A stretch of 64,000 bases of DNA from Pseudomonas batumici (GTDB lineage Bacteria; Pseudomonadota; Gammaproteobacteria; Pseudomonadales; Pseudomonadaceae), in assembly GCF_000820515.1 (NCBI RefSeq), contig NZ_JXDG01000068.1, positions 124,001-188,000 on the forward strand, given 5' to 3'. A program made the translations under genes and the position numbers. This document shows positions 58,100 to 64,000 of this stretch, one piece after another. Under the pieces are notes generated by a model. It made no database searches and was not told the origin of the DNA. It worked only from the letters and a program-made list of their open reading frames with translations. Every line of letters starts with the position of its first letter. Positions within the stretch are counted from its first letter, which is position 1.

Positions 58100-58843
58100 A
58101 TGCGTGCATGGATTGGCATGATCGGCCTGGTCTGCGCCTTCGGCGTCCAGGCCGCGCCCAAGGTGGCGGTGGCGGACCTGGCGTACCAGGCGAAGGTGGA
58201 GCAGTACATCCACAACATCTCCGCGCGGGACAACCACCAGGAGAGTTACTACGGCGCCAGCGGCTCGTCGAGCTATGACGAGTACGAAAGCCGCAGCAGC
58301 TATATCGAGCAAGGCGAACTGCGCAAGTTCACCGGCGATATCAAGGGTGAGATCCTGCGTACCGGGATGTTCCAACTGGTCCAGGGCACGCCCTACACCG
58401 CCAGCTCCAAGGGTGATGTCTACGACGTCATCAAGCGGATCAAGGGTGGCAGCTTCAAGGGCGCCGACTACGTGCTGTTCGGCACCGTGTCGGACATCGA
58501 CTTCACCCAGGACATCAACGAGCTGGCCAACACCGACAGCTACTCGGCGGTACTGGGGCTGACCCTGGTGGGCGATTTCAGCCTGATCAACACCCGCACC
58601 TACGAGATCACCTCGGCGTTCACCGCCATGGGCGAAGGCCAGGACACCAAGCTGGTCAACAGCCGGGATGTCCATGTCTCGCTGAACCGTCCGCGGGTGG
58701 TGCGCGATGTGTCCAAGGCGCTGGGCGAGGATGTGGCGCGGCAGTTGAGCCTGCAGTTGGGTGGGCCGGACATGGGGCCGGGCGCACCGGCACCGCTACG
58801 CAACAACCTGCCGCCGGATGAGGCGCCACGGGTTCTGCACTGA
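58100..58843 (+). CDS. LpoB/CsgG-like periplasmic protein
   Basis: 247 residues with a non-lipid signal peptide (V-Q-A-A-P-K near residue 19). The core P-K-V-A-V-A-D-L-A-Y-Q ... I-K-G-E-I-L-R-T-G-M-F-Q-L-V and A-D-Y-V-L-F-G-T-V-S-D-I-D-F follows the LpoB/CsgG-type fold with an insertion rich in Ser/Tyr/Glu (Y-Y-G-A-S-G-S-S-S-Y-D-E-Y near residue 50). The C terminus is Pro-rich. It starts three bases after the lpoB stop and closes the cluster. It could be a soluble partner of the same synthase activator. Confidence 0.7.
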   Translation: MRAWIGMIGLVCAFGVQAAPKVAVADLAYQAKVEQYIHNISARDNHQESYYGASGSSSYDEYESRSSYIEQGELRKFTGDIKGEILRTGMFQLVQGTPYTASSKGDVYDVIKRIKGGSFKGADYVLFGTVSDIDFTQDINELANTDSYSAVLGLTLVGDFSLINTRTYEITSAFTAMGEGQDTKLVNSRDVHVSLNRPRVVRDVSKALGEDVARQLSLQLGGPDMGPGAPAPLRNNLPPDEAPRVLH

Positions 58844-58880
58844 TTCTTCGGGACCGCGTCATCGTTCATCGTCGGAACGC

Positions 58881-58976
58881 CGCCCGCAGCAAGCCGGCTC
58901 CCACAAGTGTCCGCGTCGATCGCCCTTTTTGTGTACGACACAGCATCTGTGGGAGCCGGCTTGCTGGCGATAGCGT
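58881..58976. repeat. REPIN-type inverted repeat
   Basis: CGCAGCAAGCCGGCTCCCAC at 58886-58905 and TGTGGGAGCCGGCTTGCTGG near 58949-58968 are inverted copies with a spacer of about 45 bases. Same GTGGGAGC class as at 51939. It lies between the envelope cluster and the convergent LysE gene. Confidence 0.88.
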
Positions 58977-58997
58977 TCGCTCAGGCAACGATGAACT

Positions 58998-59633
58998 TCA
59001 GGTGGTCGCCTTGTGCAAGGTCGCCAGGAACCCCGCCGCGCCGACGAACAAGCCGGCAAAGGTGCGGTTCATCCGACGTTGCTGCTTGGGCGTGCGCAAC
59101 AGGCGCAGGACCTTGGCCGCCAGGCCCGTGTAACCGGCCATGACGATCATGTCGACGGCGATCATGGTCACGCCGAGGATCAGGTACTGATGCACCAGGG
59201 GTGCGTGGGGATCGATGAACTGTGGCAGCACGGCCAGCATGAACACCAGCGCCTTGGGGTTGCTGACGTTCACCAGGAAACCGCGGAACATCAGGGTCAG
59301 AGGCTTGCCGACCGGTCGAATCGTCGCCTCATCGGCCATGTTGCTGGGCAAGGCGCGCCATTGCTTGACCGCGAGGTACACCAGGTAGACCACACCGAAC
59401 CACTTGATGGCATAGAAAGCCGAGGAAGACGCCGCCAGGATCGCGCCGACACCCGCGGCAATCACCGCGATCTGCGCCGCCAGGCCCAGTTGCAGGCCCA
59501 AGGCGTTCCAGTAGCCACGCAGGAAGCCGTATTGCAGGCCGCTGGACATCGAGGCGATGGCACCGGCGCCCGGAGACAGGCTGATGACCCAGCACGCCGC
59601 AAAAAAGGCCAGCCATGTCTCAAGCAGCATCAC
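58998..59633 (-). CDS. LysE family amino-acid/metabolite exporter
   Basis: 211 residues with five to six membrane helices. LysE/RhtB signature: S-L-S-P-G-A-G-A-I-A-S-M-S-S-G near residue 20, the G-L-Q-L-G-L-A-A-Q-I-A helix near 47, and F-L-V-N-V-S-N-P-K-A near 120. Exports amino acids or related compounds; the substrate cannot be called. The gene is convergent with the envelope cluster and ends in the Ala/Thr-rich L-H-K-A-T-T. Confidence 0.9.
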   Translation of the reverse strand: MMLLETWLAFFAACWVISLSPGAGAIASMSSGLQYGFLRGYWNALGLQLGLAAQIAVIAAGVGAILAASSSAFYAIKWFGVVYLVYLAVKQWRALPSNMADEATIRPVGKPLTLMFRGFLVNVSNPKALVFMLAVLPQFIDPHAPLVHQYLILGVTMIAVDMIVMAGYTGLAAKVLRLLRTPKQQRRMNRTFAGLFVGAAGFLATLHKATT

Positions 59634-59707
59634 GCACCTCGGATAAGAGTTGTAACAAACCTCTAAGCTAATCCGTGGGCGTGAAATTGACTACCGTTTT
59701 TTCTCGG

Positions 59708-61618
59708 TCAGGACAGCGCTTCCAGTTCCGCCTGCATACTTTCCAGCAACTCCAGCGCTTCCATCCAGGCTTCTTCCAGCTCGGACTCGCGCACCTTCAA
59801 CCTGGCCTGCTCGGCCAGCAGGTCGCGCAACTCGTCCTTGCGCGCCGCCTCGTAGATCGCGCTGTCGCCGAGCCCCGCCTCGATCTTCGCCAGCCGCTCG
59901 TGCAGCTTGCCCAACTCGGCTTCGAGCTTGTCGGCCTCGCGTTTGTGCGGAGCCAGTTGCTGACGCAACGCGGCGGCCTGCTGACGCTGGGCCTTCTTGT
60001 CGGTCTTGTCCGGATTGACCGGCGTGTTGCTCACCGGGGCGTTGCGCTGGCGATACTCGACCAGCCAGCGGGCATAGTCTTCCAGGTCACCGTCGAACTC
60101 TTCGACCTTACCGTCAGCCACCAGGTAGAAATTGTCGGTGGTGCTCTTGAGCAGATGGCGATCGTGAGAGACCACCAGCACCGCGCCGCTGAACTCCTGC
60201 AAGGCCATGGTCAGCGCCAGGCGCATCTCCAGGTCCAGGTGGTTGGTCGGTTCGTCGAGCAGCAGCAGGTTCGGCCGCTCCCAGGCGATCAAGGCCAGCG
60301 CCAGGCGGGCTTTTTCGCCGCCGGAGAAGTTCAGTACCGGCTCGTCGATGCGCGCGCCGCGGAAGTCGAAACCGCCGAGGAAGTCGCGCAGGGTCTGTTC
60401 GCGCTCGGTCGGTGCCAGGCGTTGCAGGTGCAGCAGCGGGCTGGCCTTGGCGTCCAGCGAGTCGAGCTGGTGCTGGGCAAAGTAGCCGACCACGGTGTTT
60501 TCCCCGCGGGTCATCCGTCCCGCCAGCGGCGACAGCTCGCCCGCGAGGTTCTTGATCAACGTCGACTTGCCCGCGCCGTTGGGCCCGAGCAGGCCGATCC
60601 GCGCACCCGGGGTCAGTTGCAGCTTGACCTTCTCCAGGATGGTCTTTTCACCATAGCCCAGGCGCGCATCGGACAGATCGAGCAAGGGGCTGGAAATCTT
60701 CTGCGACTCGCGGAAGGTGAAGTCGAACGGCGAATCGACGTGGGCGGCGGACAGCTCTTCCATCCGCTCCAGGGCCTTGATCCGGCTCTGGGCCTGGCGG
60801 GCCTTGGTGGCCTGGGCCTTGAAGCGGGCGATGTAGCTTTCCATGTGCGCACGCTGCGCCTGCTGCTTCTCGTAGGCCTGTTGCTGCTGGGCCAGACGCT
60901 CGGCACGGGCACGCTCGAACGCGGTGTAGCCACCGCGATAGAGGGTGATCTTGCGCTGATCGACATGGGCCACGTGATCGACCACCTCATCGAGGAAGTC
61001 ACGGTCGTGGGAGATCAGCAGCAAGGTGCCGGGGTAGCTCTTGAGCCAGTCTTCCAGCCAGATGATCGCGTCGAGGTCCAAGTGGTTGGTCGGTTCGTCG
61101 AGCAGCAACAGGTCCGACGGGCACATCAGCGCCTGCGCCAGGTTCAGACGCATCCGCCAGCCACCGGAGAAATCCCCGACCTGACGATCCATCTGTTCGT
61201 TCGTGAAGCCGAGACCGGCCAGCAGCTTGCGCGCACGGGCATCGGCGGTGTAGCCGTCGGCGCTGTCGAGCTCCGCGTGCAGACGGGCCAGGGCGGCGCC
61301 ATCGTGGGCTGCCTCGGCGGCCGCCAGGTCGCGTTGCACCTGGCGCAGGCGCACGTCGCCATCGAGCACGTAGTCGACCGCCAGGCGTTCGAGGGTATCG
61401 ACCTCCTGGCGCATGTGGGCGATACGCCAATCGGCCGGCAGGAAGCAGTCACCCGAGTCCGGGTGCAGCTCGCCCCGCAGCAGGGCGAACAGGCTGGATT
61501 TGCCGGCGCCGTTGGCACCGATCAGGCCGGCCTTGTGGCCGGCGTGCAGGGTCAGCTCGGCGTCTTCTAGCAGACGTTGCGGGCCACGCTGTAAAGTCAG
61601 GTTCTGAAGTCGAATCAT
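59708..61618 (-). CDS. ABC-F family ATPase (YheS/Uup type)
   Basis: 636 residues from the ATG at 61618 (MIRLQNLTLQRGP); an in-frame extension upstream is not coding. Two ABC domains in one chain: Walker A G-A-N-G-A-G-K-S-S near residue 34 and G-P-N-G-A-G-K-S-T near 348, signatures F-S-G-G-W-R and F-S-G-G-E-K-A, and L-L-L-D-E-P-T-N-H-L-D in both. The linker between them is a basic coiled coil and the C-terminal end (about 540-636) is a second coiled coil. No membrane helix; the family acts on ribosomes. Closest in layout to YheS. Confidence 0.93.
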   Translation of the reverse strand: MIRLQNLTLQRGPQRLLEDAELTLHAGHKAGLIGANGAGKSSLFALLRGELHPDSGDCFLPADWRIAHMRQEVDTLERLAVDYVLDGDVRLRQVQRDLAAAEAAHDGAALARLHAELDSADGYTADARARKLLAGLGFTNEQMDRQVGDFSGGWRMRLNLAQALMCPSDLLLLDEPTNHLDLDAIIWLEDWLKSYPGTLLLISHDRDFLDEVVDHVAHVDQRKITLYRGGYTAFERARAERLAQQQQAYEKQQAQRAHMESYIARFKAQATKARQAQSRIKALERMEELSAAHVDSPFDFTFRESQKISSPLLDLSDARLGYGEKTILEKVKLQLTPGARIGLLGPNGAGKSTLIKNLAGELSPLAGRMTRGENTVVGYFAQHQLDSLDAKASPLLHLQRLAPTEREQTLRDFLGGFDFRGARIDEPVLNFSGGEKARLALALIAWERPNLLLLDEPTNHLDLEMRLALTMALQEFSGAVLVVSHDRHLLKSTTDNFYLVADGKVEEFDGDLEDYARWLVEYRQRNAPVSNTPVNPDKTDKKAQRQQAAALRQQLAPHKREADKLEAELGKLHERLAKIEAGLGDSAIYEAARKDELRDLLAEQARLKVRESELEEAWMEALELLESMQAELEALS

Positions 61619-61668
61619 AATGGCGGCGGAGTCTACCAGCTTCCCTCGCAACTGGCGCGGATCTCACC

Positions 61669-62133
61669 ATGCATGCTGACCTGTGGACGTTTTCCCTGAA
61701 CACCTACGCCAAACCCGGCGTCGAAGACGCCTGCCTGGCGCTACAGGCGCAGGGGGCGAATGTCTGCCTGTTGCTCTGCGCGGCCTGGCTAGGCCGGCGC
61801 GGGGTGCGCTGCGAGGCCGAACGCTCACGACAGTTGCAGGCACTCGCCGAGCCCTGGCACGAACAGGTGGTGCAGCCACTACGGCAGTTGCGCCTGCAAT
61901 GGCGCACGGCGGCGTCACAGGACGTCGGGTTGAAAGTTCTGCGGGATCAGGTCAAGGCGCTGGAACTGGCCGCCGAGCAACAGCTGTTGCAGCGACTGGA
62001 AGCGCTGGGGCGGGATTGGCCGGAGGTGGGCGCAGAAGATCTGGACCCGTGGCTGGAGGCTGTCACCGCCCAGGTCGCGGGCCTGAATCGCGACGCGCTG
62101 CGGCAGCTGCGCGTCGCGGTGAGCCAGGCTTAG
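61669..62133 (+). CDS. TIGR02444 family protein
   Basis: 154 residues: W-T-F-S-L-N-T-Y-A-K-P-G-V-E-D-A-C-L-A-L-Q-A-Q-G near the start, then C-L-L-L-C-A-A-W-L-G-R-R-G. A small all-helical protein of the family regularly found beside ABC-F yheS in Pseudomonas. No known activity. Divergent from the ABC-F gene, 50 bases apart, and ending with a four-base overlap with the convergent algP. Confidence 0.8.
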   Translation: MHADLWTFSLNTYAKPGVEDACLALQAQGANVCLLLCAAWLGRRGVRCEAERSRQLQALAEPWHEQVVQPLRQLRLQWRTAASQDVGLKVLRDQVKALELAAEQQLLQRLEALGRDWPEVGAEDLDPWLEAVTAQVAGLNRDALRQLRVAVSQA

Positions 62134-63239
62134 GAAGCGCTGGTAGGTGTCGCGGCAGGCGCCGCTGGAGCTGGAGCAGTCGGAGCGGTTGGCGCGACGC
62201 TGGCTGGCGCGACCGCTGCAGGCTCTGCCGGCTTCACGGCTACCGCCGGTTTGGCTGCGGTCACTGCGGGCTTTGCGGCTGGCTTGGTGGCTGCCGGCTT
62301 TGCAACGGCAGGCTTTGCAGCTGGCTTGGCGGCAACAGTTTTCGCAGCTGGCTTGGCAGCGGCCGGTTTGGCAGCAGCTCTTGCGGCTGGCTTGGCGGCA
62401 GCCGGTTTAGCAGCAACAGCTTTTGCAGCCGGCTTGGCGGCGGCCGGTTTGGCAGCCGCCGCTCTTGCAGCTGGCTTGGCCGCAGCCGGTTTAGCAGCAA
62501 CAGCTTTTGCAGCTGGCTTGGTGGCGGCAGGTTTCGCAGCCGCCGCTCTTGCAGCTGGTTTGGCGGCAGCAGGTTTCGCAGCGGCAGCTTTTGCAGCTGG
62601 CTTGGCAGCAGCAGGTTTGGCAGCGGCAGCTTTTGCAGCTGGCTTGGCGGCAGCCGGTTTGGCAGCAGCAGCTCTTGCAGCTGGCTTGGCGGCAGCAGGT
62701 TTGGCAGCAGCAGCTCTTGCAGCCGGCTTGGCGGCAGCAGGTTTCGCAGCAGCGGCTTTTGCAGCTGGCTTGGCGGCAGCCGGTTTAGCAGCGGCAGCTT
62801 TTGCGGCTGGCTTCGCGACAGCCACAACAGGCTTGGCGGCGCGGGTCGACAGAGCCTTGGTGACCGCCTCTTTCACACGCCCCACACCCTGGGCCAGTTT
62901 CAGGCTTTCCTGGGCATCGCGCTTGAGTTGCAGGATGTAGCCACGGGTTTCGGACTGGCTGGTTTTCAGCTTGTCCAGCAACGCTTCGAGCTCACCGACC
63001 GCGCTCTTGGCCTTGGCTTGTGCCTTGGCTTTTCCGGCAGTCGCCGAGTCCTGCAATTTGGTGCGCGCCTTGTGCAGTTTCTCCTGGGCTTTACCGCGTT
63101 GCTTCTCCAGTTTGGCGAGCAGTTTTTCAGCATCAGCCAAGGCTTGGGTGCAAGCCGTTTCCAGATGTTCGAGCAGGCTGCCCGACAACTGTTGGAGCAA
63201 GTGCAATGGAGTATTTACAGGCTTCTTGGTGGCCGACAT
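62130..63239 (-). CDS. algP: Alginate regulatory protein AlgP, histone H1-like
   Basis: 369 residues from the ATG at 63239. The N-terminal domain of about 130 residues is helical with a coiled-coil bias (L-A-D-A-E-K-L-L-A-K-L-E-K-Q-R-G-K-A-Q-E-K-L-H-K-A-R). From about residue 136 to 330 it consists of repeated K-P-A-A/K-A-A-A units, a lysine/alanine/proline tail like eukaryotic histone H1, which binds DNA. The tail ends in a Pro/Thr-rich, less basic part. In P. aeruginosa AlgP affects algD expression. Next to the FKBP isomerase gene, the known algP neighbour. Confidence 0.93.
   Translation of the reverse strand: MSATKKPVNTPLHLLQQLSGSLLEHLETACTQALADAEKLLAKLEKQRGKAQEKLHKARTKLQDSATAGKAKAQAKAKSAVGELEALLDKLKTSQSETRGYILQLKRDAQESLKLAQGVGRVKEAVTKALSTRAAKPVVAVAKPAAKAAAAKPAAAKPAAKAAAAKPAAAKPAARAAAAKPAAAKPAARAAAAKPAAAKPAAKAAAAKPAAAKPAAKAAAAKPAAAKPAARAAAAKPAATKPAAKAVAAKPAAAKPAARAAAAKPAAAKPAAKAVAAKPAAAKPAARAAAKPAAAKPAAKTVAAKPAAKPAVAKPAATKPAAKPAVTAAKPAVAVKPAEPAAVAPASVAPTAPTAPAPAAPAATPTSAS
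62256..62826. repeat. Tandem low-complexity repeat tract inside algP
   Basis: Imperfect 12- to 15-bp units (GCAGCTGGCTTGGC, GGCAGCAGGTTT types) repeated dozens of times, coding K-P-A-A on the minus strand. Many units are identical to others, so length change by slippage or recombination is expected. Confidence 0.9.
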
Positions 63240-63411
63240 GGTGTACCTCCTGGCTGACGTGAATGCGGCCATACTAGCCCTCTGGGAGTACCGCCGCTAG
63301 GGCATGTTGACAGTATCGAATGGCCCGGGTTGCATGCGCTGAAAAATGCTTCTTCAACAACCCACCCGGAGCACTGGCATAATCCCCTGCACCTGAGGTC
63401 GGAGAGTACTT

Positions 63412-64000
63412 ATGCCGCGTTATTTTCTGCTGTCACTGTGTGTATTCTGGTCGCTTGCGCAGGCCGCGCCAGAGGCCAAGAACGACGACGCTCATGACCT
63501 CGCCTACAGCCTCGGCGCCAGCCTCGGCGAGCGTCTGCGCCAGGACGTTCCGGACCTGCAGATCAAGGCCTTGCTCGACGGTTTGCAACAGGCCTACCAA
63601 GGCAAGCCACTGGCCTTGAAGGAGGAACGCATTCAGCAGATTCTCGCCGCTCATGATGCCCAGGTCGCTCAGGACGCTTCCAAACCACAGAGCGAAATTG
63701 CGCTGGAAGCCGAACGAAAGTTCCTCGATGAAGAAAAGGCCAAGCCCGGCGTCCACGAATTGGCCGACGGCATCCTGATGACGGAACTGACCCCCGGCAG
63801 CGGAGAGAAAGTCGCGGCCAACGGCAAGGTCCAGGTGCGTTACGTCGGACGCCTGCCCAACGGCACGGTGTTCGACCAGAACAGACAGCCGCAGTGGTTC
63901 CGCCTGGACAGTGTGATCAATGGTTGGCGCAGTGCCTTGCCACAGATGCCCGTCGGTGCGAAATGGCGCCTGGTGCTGCCCTCGGCACAGGCTTATGGCG
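63412..64000 (+). CDS. FKBP-type peptidyl-prolyl isomerase (5' part)
   Basis: The gene runs past the window; 196 codons are visible. Signal peptide (L-S-L-C-V-F-W-S-L-A-Q-A-A, cleavage near residue 19), a Mip/FkpA-type N-terminal dimerisation domain (Y-S-L-G-A-S-L-G-E-R-L-R near 32, helical to about 110) and the start of the FKBP domain (V-Q-V-R-Y-V-G-R-L-P-N-G-T-V-F-D near 139). It is periplasmic and helps fold exported proteins. Ribosome site GGAGAG is present. Followed, in related genomes, by algQ. Confidence 0.92.
   Translation, partial: MPRYFLLSLCVFWSLAQAAPEAKNDDAHDLAYSLGASLGERLRQDVPDLQIKALLDGLQQAYQGKPLALKEERIQQILAAHDAQVAQDASKPQSEIALEAERKFLDEEKAKPGVHELADGILMTELTPGSGEKVAANGKVQVRYVGRLPNGTVFDQNRQPQWFRLDSVINGWRSALPQMPVGAKWRLVLPSAQAYG

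Noticed and set aside
62256..62826. CRISPR-like repeat array
   Set aside because: The repeats are in frame, code for K-P-A-A units and have no unique spacers; they belong to algP.

Overview
The window is a 64 kb piece of a high-GC Pseudomonas chromosome. The core gene order (ubiI-ubiH-pepP-ygfB, zapA-6S RNA-fthC, ubiD-rho-trxA, ppx/ppk-hemB, algP-FKBP isomerase) is the one I know from the genus. The GTAGGAGCGAGCTTGCTCGCGA-type REP repeats and a Wss-type cellulose operon point to the P. fluorescens group. No tRNA, rRNA, CRISPR array, prophage or insertion sequence was seen.

Layout. 1-6781: the end of a cellulose export operon (bcsB, bcsC) followed by two acetylation-type genes (wssF- and wssG-like). 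6786-12914: an Lrp-type regulator, an orphan GspE/PilB-like ATPase, an SPFH/NfeD membrane pair, a DUF2388 protein and a DegT-type aminotransferase. 13007-21520: housekeeping genes for glycine cleavage (gcvH, gcvT), ubiquinone hydroxylation (ubiI, ubiH), PepP, YgfB, the cell-division helpers ZapB-like/ZapA, 6S RNA, FthC, a 52-residue membrane protein and an EVE protein. 21641-26444: a three-gene HlyD/ABC exporter. 26447-32564: small envelope proteins, a quinone oxidoreductase, a periplasmic histidine phosphatase, ChaC, a PagP-like lipid A acyltransferase and a flavin/2Fe-2S reductase. 32564-35988: ubiD, rho, trxA. 36265-44590: an accessory block with a FadR-type regulator, the polar amino-acid ABC transporter it probably controls, and a chaperone-usher fimbrial operon. 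45017-51795: ppx, ppk, hemB, a DedA protein and a sterol-desaturase-like hydroxylase. 52046-58843: a cytochrome c-FTR1 iron permease and a five-gene envelope cluster (two paralogous lipoproteins, YcfL, LpoB, LpoB-like). 58998-64000: LysE exporter, ABC-F ATPase, a TIGR02444 protein, AlgP and the start of an FKBP isomerase.

The most striking feature is at 28733-29818. This gene, on the minus strand, encodes a protein I recognise as a homologue of ExoY, the type III-secreted nucleotidyl cyclase toxin of P. aeruginosa. The two catalytic lysines, the D-x-D metal site and the HHSD-x-AG motif are all in place. It sits alone between a phosphatase gene and chaC. It has lower GC than its neighbours, a 30-37% GC upstream region and no secretion genes nearby. 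A truncated gene remnant lies just beyond, upstream of chaC. This looks like a horizontally gained, orphan cyclase effector.

Other points worth a look are the LpoB/YcfL/COG3014 lipoprotein cluster, the cellulose operon that lacks bcsZ between bcsB and bcsC and lacks the wssH/I acyltransferase genes after wssG, gcvT-gcvH without gcvP, a near-perfect FadR-type operator in front of the amino-acid transporter, and several REPIN-type inverted repeats.
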